The translations under genes were made by a program, and so were the position numbers. Shown here piece after piece: positions 8,287 to 15,706 of a stretch of DNA of 47,776 nt (within the stretch, counting starts at the first letter, position 1; each line of letters starts with the position of its first letter). The DNA is taken from contig DVAE01000001.1 in NCBI GenBank assembly GCA_014189675.1, positions 1 through 47,776 of the forward strand, in the 5' to 3' direction. This DNA is from Candidatus Undinarchaeales archaeon SRR5007147.bin71 (lineage in GTDB: Archaea; Undinarchaeota; Undinarchaeia; Undinarchaeales; Undinarchaeaceae). A model generated the notes under the pieces. That model was not told the DNA's origin. It was given only the letters and a program-made list of their open reading frames with translations, and searched no databases.

Positions 8287-8811
8287 ATGAGGCACCAATG
8301 GGTGCCCTTTTACTTTATTCCACATTCACGCAATTTTTCATCCAAGCGTGGCTTTGCTGAATCAAATCTTCGAAGGCGTCTTGAAAAACAGGGATGGTCT
8401 GTCTGGAAAGGCCTCCTGATTGGTGCCGTACGAATGCAAGATGATTATTCAACTGCCACAGAAAAGTATGAATTACTTTCTAAATTTTTAGAAAAACACA
8501 GTGCTGAGCTTCTGGAAAAACTCCAATATTACTGCTCTGTTCATTTTGGATTTCCTGATTTTATTTGCTACAAGAATGGTGAGTGGAAGTTTGTTGAATG
8601 CAAGCTAGGCTATGAGCCTCTCAGTGAAACACAGAAAAAATGTATAATGGAGCTTCAAGTTCTCGGCTTTAATGTTGAGGTTCATAAACTAGTTAGCAGT
8701 CATACGGGAACTCGGTCTGCAATGGTAAATTTGAAGGGCTCTGGGAAAATAGTAACCAGGAAACAACTTACTCTTAATAACAGGCTCTTCAGAAAGTGCC
8801 AAAACATATAA
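8287..8811 (+). CDS. Putative VRR-NUC-type nuclease
   Basis: A 174-aa protein from the ATG at 8287; earlier in-frame starts back to 8227 exist. The C-terminal half shows a PD-(D/E)XK arrangement: GFPDF (D91), then FVECKLG (E104, K106), then PLSETQ (Q116) and VLGFNVEV. This matches the VRR-NUC/Holliday-junction-resolvase-like core. The N-terminal part is basic (RRRLEKQGWSVWKG) and could contact DNA. There is no partner restriction or repair gene nearby. The family is inferred from motifs; the target is unknown. Confidence 0.65.
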   Translation: MRHQWVPFYFIPHSRNFSSKRGFAESNLRRRLEKQGWSVWKGLLIGAVRMQDDYSTATEKYELLSKFLEKHSAELLEKLQYYCSVHFGFPDFICYKNGEWKFVECKLGYEPLSETQKKCIMELQVLGFNVEVHKLVSSHTGTRSAMVNLKGSGKIVTRKQLTLNNRLFRKCQNI

Positions 8812-8813
8812 AC
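8805..8813 (+). promoter_or_regulatory. TATA box for the zinc-ribbon miniprotein
   Basis: CATATAAAC lies about 30 nt upstream of the ATG at 8840, at the very end of the nuclease gene. Spacing is consistent with a near-leaderless transcript. Confidence 0.5.
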
Positions 8814-8839
8814 AGTTCTTATCTAATTCTAGCTATCTT

Positions 8840-9001
8840 ATGTTGAAAGAAATCAGAGACAAATTGCAGAGACTTAACAAAACAAAGACCTGTCCTGTGT
8901 GTAATTCGGGTGATATTACATACGGTTCTAAAGGTAAACCGCATTTATGCAATGATTGTGGTGTAGATATTCAGGATAATATTTCTTCTAAAACAAGGTG
9001 A
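8840..9001 (+). CDS. 53-aa zinc-ribbon miniprotein
   Basis: Begins MLKEIRDKLQRLNKTKTC and contains two Cys knuckles, CPVC and LCNDCG, separated by 17 residues (GDITYGSKGKPH between them), followed by a polar tail. This is a minimal zinc ribbon preceded by an amphipathic helix. Small zinc ribbons are frequent in archaea as nucleic-acid or translation accessories, but nothing here fixes a function. Its own TATA-like box and the Cys spacing support a real gene. It ends 54 nt before the structured RNA. Confidence 0.7.
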   Translation: MLKEIRDKLQRLNKTKTCPVCNSGDITYGSKGKPHLCNDCGVDIQDNISSKTR

Positions 9002-9029
9002 TTTTTGGGGTTTTCTATATAGAAAAAGT

Positions 9030-9037
9030 ATATAAAC
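9030..9037 (+). promoter_or_regulatory. TATA box of the tandem structured RNA
   Basis: TATATAAA centred at about 9034. Archaeal transcription usually starts 24-27 nt downstream of the TATA centre, which predicts a start at about 9058. The first helix of the RNA begins at 9056. Confidence 0.7.
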
Positions 9038-9055
9038 TCATATACATTAAAGATT

Positions 9056-9270
9056 GTGCTAGGAGGTGAAGGCGGCGCAAACCTTCGGGGGTGCGCTTTG
9101 AAGTGTTTCGAAAGGGACACGGATGCTGCTGTAAAAAGCGGGTCTTCGCTTTATGGCTCCCATAAAATGCTGGGAGGTGAAGGCAGTACAATTCTTCGGA
9201 CTTGTGCTTTGAAATATCTTGAAAGAGATATGGATGCTGCTGTAAAAAGCGGGTCTTCACAACACAGCAC
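9056..9270 (+). ncRNA. Candidate novel tandem-domain structured RNA
   Basis: Two copies of one fold lie at a constant 111-nt offset without indels. Each has P1 (9066-9071/9144-9149; 9177-9182/9255-9260), P2 with a C(UUCG)G loop (9075-9096; 9186-9207), linker UUUGAA, and P3 with a GAAA loop (9103-9120; 9214-9231). An identical 23-nt segment follows (9121-9143; 9232-9254) that may form a short P4. Four pairs change on both sides between the copies (two in P2, two in P3) and several others change G-C/G-U/A-U, preserving pairing. A 7-bp hairpin (9150-9166) links the domains, and GTGCT/AGCAC (9056-9060/9266-9270) closes the whole. The wobble pairs and canonical tetraloops exist only on the plus strand. 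The 3' end abuts the gpmA stop and has no clear T-run terminator. The RNA family is unrecognised and the function unknown; a trans-acting RNA is likelier than a riboswitch, because no plus-strand gene follows. Confidence 0.8.
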
Positions 9271-10014
9271 TTAAAGTTCTGATTGCTTAGCAACCTTTTC
9301 TGCCTCTAGTCTGGCTTTTTCAGCATCTCCTAGATAGTAATTTTTTATAGGTTTCAAGTCCTTGTCAAGTTCATAAACGAGAGGGATTCCGGTTGGTATA
9401 TTTAACTTCGTTATTTCTTCGTCTGATATCTTATCCAAATATTTTACAAGAGCTCTGAGGCTGTTTCCGTGAGCGCAGATTATCAATTTCCGTTCTTCTT
9501 TTAATGCCGGAGCAATTTGCGCATTCCAATAAGGTAGCACTCTCCCAACAACGTCTTCCAAACTTTCTGTGCTTGGAATCTCAGTTTTTTCAAGATCTGC
9601 GTAAAGTTCGTCATTTTTTGGATGCCTCTCATCATCTTCGCTCAGCGAAGGCGGTCGAACATCATAACTTCTCCTCCACAGGAAAACTTTCTCTTCTCCT
9701 TCCGTTCTTGCTGTTTCTGCTTTGTTAAGTCCTTGGAGAGCTCCGTAGTGGCGTTCGTTTAGCCTCCAGCTCCTGTGAACAGGTATTTCGGAAAGCTCCA
9801 TCTCCTTTAGAACTATGTCAAGAGTTTCTGTTGAACGTTTTAAAACTGAAGTATAGGCTTCATCAAACACATAATTTCCTTCTGATAAAAGCTTGGCAGA
9901 ATCTCTGGCTTCTTCTTCACCTTTCTCAGTCAGTCCTATATCCGTCCATCCTGTAAACCTGTTTTCAAGATTCCATACACTTTCTCCGTGCCTTAGAAGT
10001 ACTAGTTTTATCAT
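9271..10014 (-). CDS. gpmA: 2,3-bisphosphoglycerate-dependent phosphoglycerate mutase
   Basis: Interconverts 3- and 2-phosphoglycerate in glycolysis/gluconeogenesis. The 247-aa protein carries the catalytic His motif [12 protein letters not shown], the sequence [19 protein letters not shown], the phosphate-binding [16 protein letters not shown], and the second catalytic motif [15 protein letters not shown]. Length and motifs match bacterial dPGM. Most archaea instead use the cofactor-independent enzyme, so this gene was probably acquired. It starts 1 nt after the VIT-like gene and is probably cotranscribed with it. Confidence 0.95.
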   Translation of the reverse strand: MIKLVLLRHGESVWNLENRFTGWTDIGLTEKGEEEARDSAKLLSEGNYVFDEAYTSVLKRSTETLDIVLKEMELSEIPVHRSWRLNERHYGALQGLNKAETARTEGEEKVFLWRRSYDVRPPSLSEDDERHPKNDELYADLEKTEIPSTESLEDVVGRVLPYWNAQIAPALKEERKLIICAHGNSLRALVKYLDKISDEEITKLNIPTGIPLVYELDKDLKPIKNYYLGDAEKARLEAEKVAKQSEL

Positions 10015-10015
10015 A

Positions 10016-10702
10016 TTATATTTGGAAAAGGAGCCCTAGGTTATAAGTCAAAGCAGTCGCGAATATACCAATTGCTACCATTTCAAAACCTCCAACATAC
10101 CATTTTTTAACAGTAAATTTACTTTTTGCAGCTCCTCCTGCAAAAAGAACTGCTGCTGTGAAAGAAACTGCATATGGAAGTGCTTGTGCGGATAGAGAGA
10201 ATATCATAAAAGGTATTACCGGTATTATTGCACCCAAAACAAAGGCGAGTCCTGTGAATCCTGCCGCCTTCATCGGATTCTTATTACTGACCTTTCCAAA
10301 ACCAAGCTCTTCTTCCATCATTACTCTGAGCCATACTTCTTCATCAGATGTTATTACCTCAACAACTCTTTCTAAGTCCTTCCCTTTGAATCCCTTCTTC
10401 GCATAAATGTCACGTATTTCCTGTCTCTCTACATCAGGCATATCACGTATTTCTTGCTTTTCTCGCTCAAGCTCCTTGTCATACAGTTCAGAATTGGATT
10501 TAGTTGACAAGTAGTTGCTGGACATCATAGATATGGCTCCTGCGAGAACTTCTGCTATCCCAGCTATCAATACAATGTTGCTATGTGCGACGGCACCTGC
10601 TACCCCTGCAACAAGGGCTAGGTTTGAAATAAGGCCATCATTGAGTCCAAGTACGGCGTCTGATATGTATTTTTTCTCATCAATGAAATGCTTTTCTTCC
10701 AT
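10016..10702 (-). CDS. VIT1/CCC1-family Fe2+/Mn2+ transporter
   Basis: A 228-aa membrane protein. The N-terminus [20 protein letters not shown] is the VIT family signature, followed by the second segment [20 protein letters not shown] charged cytosolic loop ([20 protein letters not shown], then [13 protein letters not shown]) corresponds to the Glu-rich metal-binding domain of VIT1. Three further hydrophobic segments complete the fold. It is expected to move ferrous iron or manganese across the cell membrane. It is the first gene of a pair with gpmA. Confidence 0.9.
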   Translation of the reverse strand: MEEKHFIDEKKYISDAVLGLNDGLISNLALVAGVAGAVAHSNIVLIAGIAEVLAGAISMMSSNYLSTKSNSELYDKELEREKQEIRDMPDVERQEIRDIYAKKGFKGKDLERVVEVITSDEEVWLRVMMEEELGFGKVSNKNPMKAAGFTGLAFVLGAIIPVIPFMIFSLSAQALPYAVSFTAAVLFAGGAAKSKFTVKKWYVGGFEMVAIGIFATALTYNLGLLFQI

Positions 10703-10756
10703 GCAAGAGCTTATTTAAGAGTGGCATAAATATGTTTTGAAGCAGATATTCTTAAA

Positions 10757-11455
10757 ATGATTCCAAAAAAATATGTTGCAAGTCTTAAGAGCGTAGATGC
10801 GCTTTCTGACGATGTCAGTTATTTCACTTTTAATTTGGGCTCATCAATGCTTTTTGAGCCGGGGCAGTTTGTAATGATTTCTATGGATATCGGAGGTGAG
10901 ACTGTTAAGAGAGCCTACTCTATTGCCAACAGTCCAGAATCTACAGAGGCTCTTTCTTTCTGTGTCAAGCTTTTGAAAGATGGGAAACTTTCCTCTGCTC
11001 TTGACAAACTCGAAACAGGTGATACAGTGGAGATTCAGGGTCCTTATGGAAATTTTTTACTCTCTGAGCCTGGACTTGATCAGCTTTTTATAGCGGCAGG
11101 AACTGGTGTGGCTCCCTTAATTCCTATGCTGAAATCTTATCTTGAAAATAATACTTGTGAGGTAACCCTACTATTTGGCTTCAGACACGAAAAAGATTTT
11201 CTTTTTAAAAAAGACCTGGAAAAACTCACTTCAAGCTATGCAAACTTTAAGCTAGTTCCTATAATGAGTAGTCCTCATGAAGGGTGGACTGGCCTGTCTG
11301 GACACGTTACCTCATATCTTGCAGATCATATAAATGATATAGATAGAACAATTTCCTATGTCTGTGGTCATAATGATATGGTGGTCGCTGTTAGAAAGAT
11401 CTTAATCGAGTCTGGTTTAAGTCCAGAGAGAATAAAAATTGATAACTGGGGATAA
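10757..11455 (+). CDS. Ferredoxin-NAD(P)+ reductase-like flavoprotein
   Basis: A 232-aa two-domain oxidoreductase. The FAD domain (residues ~1-100) ends with the FAD-binding motif RAYSIANSP (RxYS) and GDTVEIQGPYGNF. The NAD(P) domain begins with the FIAAGTGVAPLIPML motif and ends with SYVCGHNDMVVAVR and a C-terminal W-G. This matches the FNR/phenol-hydroxylase reductase family without a fused [2Fe-2S] domain. The electron partner is unknown; the ferredoxin at 18757 is one candidate. Its stop abuts the rtcB stop. Confidence 0.88.
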   Translation: MIPKKYVASLKSVDALSDDVSYFTFNLGSSMLFEPGQFVMISMDIGGETVKRAYSIANSPESTEALSFCVKLLKDGKLSSALDKLETGDTVEIQGPYGNFLLSEPGLDQLFIAAGTGVAPLIPMLKSYLENNTCEVTLLFGFRHEKDFLFKKDLEKLTSSYANFKLVPIMSSPHEGWTGLSGHVTSYLADHINDIDRTISYVCGHNDMVVAVRKILIESGLSPERIKIDNWG

Positions 11456-12874
11456 TTACCCCTTCAGAACTCCAAGAGGAATCAATCTTGCCACAATTTT
11501 CCCAATTCCAAGTTCGTGCGATACTTTGACGACTTCGTCAATATCCTTGTAAGCACCGGGAGCTTCCTCTGAAACACCTCTCCAGCTTGCTGATCTAACA
11601 AGTATTCCTTTTCGTTTCAAGTCTTTCTGAACTTTTTCTCCTGTATATAGTTTATTTGCCTGATGTCTGCTCATAAGACGTCCGGCTCCGTGTGGTGTGC
11701 TCCCAAAAGTTTCCTTCATCCCTTCCTCAGTCCCTACAAGTACATAGGAAGCAGTTCCCATGCTTCCAGGTATCAGAATAGGCTGTCCGACATCCCTATA
11801 TATTTCAGGTATCTCTTTCTGGCCCGGACCAAAGGCTCTTGTTGCACCTTTCCTATGTACATAGACTTTTTTCATTTTGCCGTCTATTTCATGCTCCTCA
11901 AGCTTTGCCATGTTGTGGCATACGTCGTACATCAGTTTCAAATCAGAATCAGGGAATACTTTCTTGAATGAATTTCTTGTTTCATATGTCATAACTTGCC
12001 TGTTACACCATCCAAAATTTGCTGCCGCACTCATAGCTTTATAATAATCATCAGCGATCTCAGTTCCAAGAGGCGCGTATATCAGCTCCTTATCTTCAAG
12101 ACTTTTGAATATTTTAGGCTGTTCTGTTTCCATTCTTCTCAAATAGTCTGTACAGACTTGGTGACCGAGACCTCTTGAGCCTGAGTGTATAATTATAAGG
12201 ACTTGGCCTTCTTCCTTTATTCCAAATTTTTCCGCCGTGCTTTTATCCAGTATCTTTTCAACAGCCTGAATCTCTATAAAGTGGTTTCCGGCTCCTAATG
12301 AGCCAACCTGTTTTCGTCCGCGTTTTTTCGCACGGTCTGAAACTTTTGAAGAGTCCGCCTGCGGCATCCTTCCATTTTCTTCACAACGTTCCTTGTCTTC
12401 CTCTGTTGCGTATCCCTTCTTAATTGCCCAGTCTATTCCTGTATCAAGAAGTTCTTCAAGCTCACTAGTTTCCAGCCTTATTTTGGATTCAGATCCTATT
12501 CCTGTATGAATATTTTCATAGAGAACATTGAGAATCTCCTCTAACTTTTCCTTTACTTCATCCACTCCTAGATTGGAGCTTAATATCCGTACTCCGCAGT
12601 TTATGTCGTATCCAATGCCTCCGGGACTGATAATTCCCCTTTCTGCGTCAAAGGCGGCAACACCTCCTATTGGAAAGCCGTAGCCTTGGTGGGCGTCCGG
12701 CATCATTATTGCATGCTTGCAAATTCCTGGAAGTTTTGTCATGTTAATCCCCTGTTCAAGTGCTCTGTCCTTTTCTATATCTTCCATCAGCTTTTCTGAA
12801 GCGAAGACTTTAAGGGGGACTTTCATATCCCCCTTTTTCTCAAATACATAGGTATTTTCTGATTCTTTTTTCAT
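11456..12874 (-). CDS. rtcB: RNA-splicing ligase RtcB
   Basis: GTP/Mn-dependent 3'-P/5'-OH RNA ligase that joins tRNA exons after splicing. The 472-aa protein contains the metal and guanylate motifs MPDAHQGYGFPIGGVAAF, SPGGIGYDINCGVR, GSLGAGNHFIEIQ, IHSGSRGLGHQV, HRKGATRAFGPG and HGAGRLMSR (guanylated His). The ATG at 12874 overlaps the archease stop as ATGA; longer in-frame extensions lack RtcB similarity. There is no intein, although RtcB is a known intein host. It is the last gene of the suf-archease-rtcB run. Confidence 0.97.
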   Translation of the reverse strand: MKKESENTYVFEKKGDMKVPLKVFASEKLMEDIEKDRALEQGINMTKLPGICKHAIMMPDAHQGYGFPIGGVAAFDAERGIISPGGIGYDINCGVRILSSNLGVDEVKEKLEEILNVLYENIHTGIGSESKIRLETSELEELLDTGIDWAIKKGYATEEDKERCEENGRMPQADSSKVSDRAKKRGRKQVGSLGAGNHFIEIQAVEKILDKSTAEKFGIKEEGQVLIIIHSGSRGLGHQVCTDYLRRMETEQPKIFKSLEDKELIYAPLGTEIADDYYKAMSAAANFGWCNRQVMTYETRNSFKKVFPDSDLKLMYDVCHNMAKLEEHEIDGKMKKVYVHRKGATRAFGPGQKEIPEIYRDVGQPILIPGSMGTASYVLVGTEEGMKETFGSTPHGAGRLMSRHQANKLYTGEKVQKDLKRKGILVRSASWRGVSEEAPGAYKDIDEVVKVSHELGIGKIVARLIPLGVLKG

Positions 12875-13305
12875 ATGTCTACAACCACCTGCACTATGCA
12901 CTTTTCTGGTCTGTCGTCTACTATCATTTCACTATATGTCATGGATTTTATATTTCCTGAGACTAGATACTTTTTATCTCCTCTCTTATGAAGGTCCCCA
13001 GCTGCAAGAGCCTTCAAGGTGTAGCCTGTCGCTTCCTTATTTATTTTAAGCTCCTTTATTTCATTAAGGAGGAAATTATCAGTATCTAGGAGGAAAAGGA
13101 GCTCATCTAGGTATTCATAAAGAAGTTCAGGCAAGCCATTTCCTTGCACTTCCACGGTTTTTTCAACAATTGACTGAACCTTTTCCGTGTCAGTTAGGAT
13201 TCCAAACATCGCAAGAGCTGCGTTTGAGAAAGCTTCCTCAATAGTTTTTCCAAATGCCCTGAATTTCGCGTCTGCTGTATGTTCAAGATATTCGTATTTT
13301 TTCAT
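12871..13305 (-). CDS. Archease
   Basis: Activator of RtcB that promotes guanylation and multiple turnover. The 144-aa protein has the archease opening YEYLEHTADAKFRAFGKTIEEAFSNAA (split across the first helix), the central YEYLDELLFLLDTDNFLL and the metal-binding C-terminal DDRPEKCIVQVVVDI. It overlaps rtcB by 4 nt, its usual partner. It follows sufC by 21 nt. A TATA-like ACTTATTTAG lies about 26 nt upstream, so a separate promoter is possible. Confidence 0.95.
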   Translation of the reverse strand: MKKYEYLEHTADAKFRAFGKTIEEAFSNAALAMFGILTDTEKVQSIVEKTVEVQGNGLPELLYEYLDELLFLLDTDNFLLNEIKELKINKEATGYTLKALAAGDLHKRGDKKYLVSGNIKSMTYSEMIVDDRPEKCIVQVVVDI

Positions 13306-13326
13306 TAAAAAAGGTAGATTGAATAG

Positions 13327-14079
13327 CTAAATAAGTCCTTCGTAGCCTTTCTTCTCAATCTCTTCTGCAAGTTCCGGACCACCAGATTTTACAATTTTCC
13401 CCTTGTTCATAACAATAACTCTATCCGGTTTTATATAGTTCAGAATGCGCTGGTAGTGTGTAATTATTAAGACTCCCATATTATCACTTCTTATTTTGTT
13501 AATGCCTGATGCTACTGCTTTTAGTGCATCGACATCAAGGCCTGAGTCAGTTTCATCTAAAATTGCTATTTCAGGCTTTAACACTGCCATTTGGAGTATT
13601 TCAGTAATTTTTTTCTCTCCACCAGAAAACCCCTCATTCAAATATCTGGATAAGAATGATTCATCAATATTGAGCTCATCCGCGTTTTCTTTAATTTCAT
13701 CGTAGAATTTAAGAATATCAATTTTTTCATTTTTTTCAAGTCTCGACTGCATCGCCGTTCTTAGGAAATTTGCAACGGTAACTCCTGTGATTGCAGAAGG
13801 GTACTGAAAGGACAGAAAAATTCCTAATTTTGAGCGCTTGTCTGGGCTTAGCTCAAGAATGTTCTTGCCTTTGTATGTCACTTCTCCAGAATCAACCTTG
13901 TAATTTGGATTGCCCATAATAATGTTAGCAAGCGTGCTTTTACCAGAGCCATTAGGTCCCATCAAAGCTACAACTTCCCCTTTGCCAATCTCTAGATTGA
14001 CACTTTTCAATATTTTTTCATTATCTACACTAACTTCTAGGTTTTTTACTACAAGTTTGTCTTTAGATAGGTCTTCCAT
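13327..14079 (-). CDS. sufC: Fe-S assembly ATPase SufC
   Basis: ABC-type ATPase that powers the SufBCD scaffold. The 250-aa protein has Walker A GPNGSGKSTL, the SufC-specific segment GIFLSFQYPSAITGV, signature FSGGEKKITEIL, Walker B IAILDETDSGLDVDAL and switch His in LIITHYQRILNYI. It has no membrane domain. It lies 5 nt downstream of sufU. Confidence 0.96.
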   Translation of the reverse strand: MEDLSKDKLVVKNLEVSVDNEKILKSVNLEIGKGEVVALMGPNGSGKSTLANIIMGNPNYKVDSGEVTYKGKNILELSPDKRSKLGIFLSFQYPSAITGVTVANFLRTAMQSRLEKNEKIDILKFYDEIKENADELNIDESFLSRYLNEGFSGGEKKITEILQMAVLKPEIAILDETDSGLDVDALKAVASGINKIRSDNMGVLIITHYQRILNYIKPDRVIVMNKGKIVKSGGPELAEEIEKKGYEGLI

Positions 14080-14084
14080 TTTAA

Positions 14085-14486
14085 CTATTCCTTTACCTCT
14101 ATACTTCCTTCTTCTTCACTTGAGTCTAGGGCACACTTTACTGTTACTAGACCTAGTATTGCACATTTTGTTCTTACGGGACCGACACTTATCTTAAGCA
14201 TATCTAGAATGTCTGGACGCTCAAGTGCTTTAATTTCCTCAACAGATAGGTTCTTAATCTTTTCCGTGAGCATGGATGAAGCCGCCTGGCTTATTGCACA
14301 GCCTTTTCCTTCAAACATTATATCTCTTAAGATATTATTGTCAATTTTAAGTGTATAAACAAGCTTATCTCCGCAGAGGGGGTTTTCTCCTGTGAAAGTG
14401 ATATCTGCCTTCTCAAGCCTGCCATAATTACGTGGATTCTTATAATGTTCCATTATATTCTCCCGATATATCGTGTCAGTGTTCAC
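14085..14486 (-). CDS. sufU: Fe-S scaffold / sulfur acceptor SufU (IscU-like)
   Basis: A 133-aa NifU-N/IscU-fold protein that accepts sulfur from SufS. The conserved ligands are visible: NPLCGD (Cys and Asp), GKGCAISQAASSML (Cys), and TKCAILG with a second Cys in VKCAL. The N-terminal YRENIMEHYKNPRNYG is typical. The insertion spacing between the first two Cys resembles SufU. The start overlaps the sufS stop by 4 nt. Confidence 0.93.
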   Translation of the reverse strand: MNTDTIYRENIMEHYKNPRNYGRLEKADITFTGENPLCGDKLVYTLKIDNNILRDIMFEGKGCAISQAASSMLTEKIKNLSVEEIKALERPDILDMLKISVGPVRTKCAILGLVTVKCALDSSEEEGSIEVKE

Positions 14487-15706
14487 TTAAACAAGTCCCG
14501 TGCTTTCTTTAAAGCTTCCACAAAAATATCAATTTCTTCTTTTGTATTGTAAAGATAAAAACTTGCCCTTGCACTTGCGTCTATTCCCAATAATTTCATG
14601 AGAGGCTGTGTACAATGGTGCCCTCCTCGTATCGCTACTCCTTCTTCGTCCACAAGTGCCGATATATCGTGCGGATGTATTCCTTCCATAGTGAAAGAAA
14701 TTATCCCAGCCAGTTTCTCTAAAGTAGGTGTGTACAGCCTCAGATCTTCAAAGTTTTCCAGCTCTTCAAGTGCATATTTAGTAAGTTCTTTTTCGTGCTG
14801 GTATATTTTATTCATACCTACCTTATTTAGGTAGTCAATAGCCTTTCCAAAACCAATACCTTGAGCAATATTTGCTGTTCCTGCTTCAAACTTCCATGGA
14901 CTTACATTCCATTTTGCTGAATCATATTCAACTTCAGAAATCATCCCTCCTCCAAAATTGAAGGGTTCCAGTTCTTTCATAAGTTCTTCTTTGCCATACA
15001 GAGCTCCTATCCCAGTGGGTCCGAGCATTTTATGGCCTGAAAATGCAAAAAAGTCACAGTCAATATCTTTTACATCTATTTCCATATGTGGCGCACTTTG
15101 GGCTCCGTCAACAATCATAAGGGCATTGTTATCATGGGCTATTTTTCCAAGTGTCTTAACATCATTTATAGTTCCAAGCGAGTTCGACACATGTACAGCA
15201 GAAACAAGTTTTGTTTTGCTGCTCATAAGTTCTGCAGCTTGCTCCAAATTTAATGCATAATCATCATTTATCTCAATGAATTTCATCTGTGCCCCTGTTT
15301 TATTACAAATTTGCTGCCATGGGAGTAAATTACTGTGGTGTTCCATGCGCGTTATAACAATTTCATCATTTTTCTTTAGATTGTTTAATCCCCAGGAATA
15401 TGCGAGTAAATTAAGGGATTCTGTGGTATTTTTGGTAAATGCAAGTTCAGCCATTGAGTTGGCTCCTATAAAGTTAGCAACTTTCCGGTGGGCGCCTTCA
15501 TAGAGCTCAGATGCTTCCTCACTTAAAGTAGAGGTTCCTCTGTGTACGTTAGCATTTGAATTCGTATAAAAATCCGAGATGGAATCAATAACACTCTGAG
15601 GCTTTTGGGAAGTTGAGGCATTATCAAAATACACCAATGCATTTCCATTTATCTCCCTCTTTAAAATCGGAAAATCTTTCCGTATCTTTTCAGTGTTTAA
15701 GCTCAT
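14483..15706 (-). CDS. sufS: Cysteine desulfurase SufS
   Basis: PLP enzyme that mobilises sulfur from cysteine. The 407-aa protein opens with IRKDFPILKREINGNALVYFDNASTSQKP (split across the first strand). It has LVSAVHVSNSLGTINDV, VDGAQSAPHM, the PLP lysine in FFAFSGHKMLGPTGIG, and the catalytic-loop Cys in RGGHHCTQPLM. Group II (SufS) features predominate. It overlaps sufD by 17 nt upstream. Confidence 0.96.
   Translation of the reverse strand: MSLNTEKIRKDFPILKREINGNALVYFDNASTSQKPQSVIDSISDFYTNSNANVHRGTSTLSEEASELYEGAHRKVANFIGANSMAELAFTKNTTESLNLLAYSWGLNNLKKNDEIVITRMEHHSNLLPWQQICNKTGAQMKFIEINDDYALNLEQAAELMSSKTKLVSAVHVSNSLGTINDVKTLGKIAHDNNALMIVDGAQSAPHMEIDVKDIDCDFFAFSGHKMLGPTGIGALYGKEELMKELEPFNFGGGMISEVEYDSAKWNVSPWKFEAGTANIAQGIGFGKAIDYLNKVGMNKIYQHEKELTKYALEELENFEDLRLYTPTLEKLAGIISFTMEGIHPHDISALVDEEGVAIRGGHHCTQPLMKLLGIDASARASFYLYNTKEEIDIFVEALKKARDLFK

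Noticed and set aside
9056-9270. Known riboswitch, H/ACA or C/D guide RNA
   Set aside because: The glycine, c-di-GMP and fluoride consensus sequences do not match as far as I recall them. No C/D boxes, no K-turn with ANA box, and no downstream plus-strand gene. An Rfam search is still needed.
9056-9270. CRISPR array
   Set aside because: Only two copies, 111-nt period, variable positions inside paired helices and no distinct spacers.
9015-9293. Overlapping open frames on both strands of the tandem RNA (plus 9056-9274, minus 9015-9293)
   Set aside because: Their internal repetition only reflects the DNA repeat. Changes between copies follow RNA pairing rather than codon positions, and the minus frame overlaps the end of gpmA.
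11456-12874. Intein in RtcB
   Set aside because: The ligase motifs run without interruption and the length is normal.
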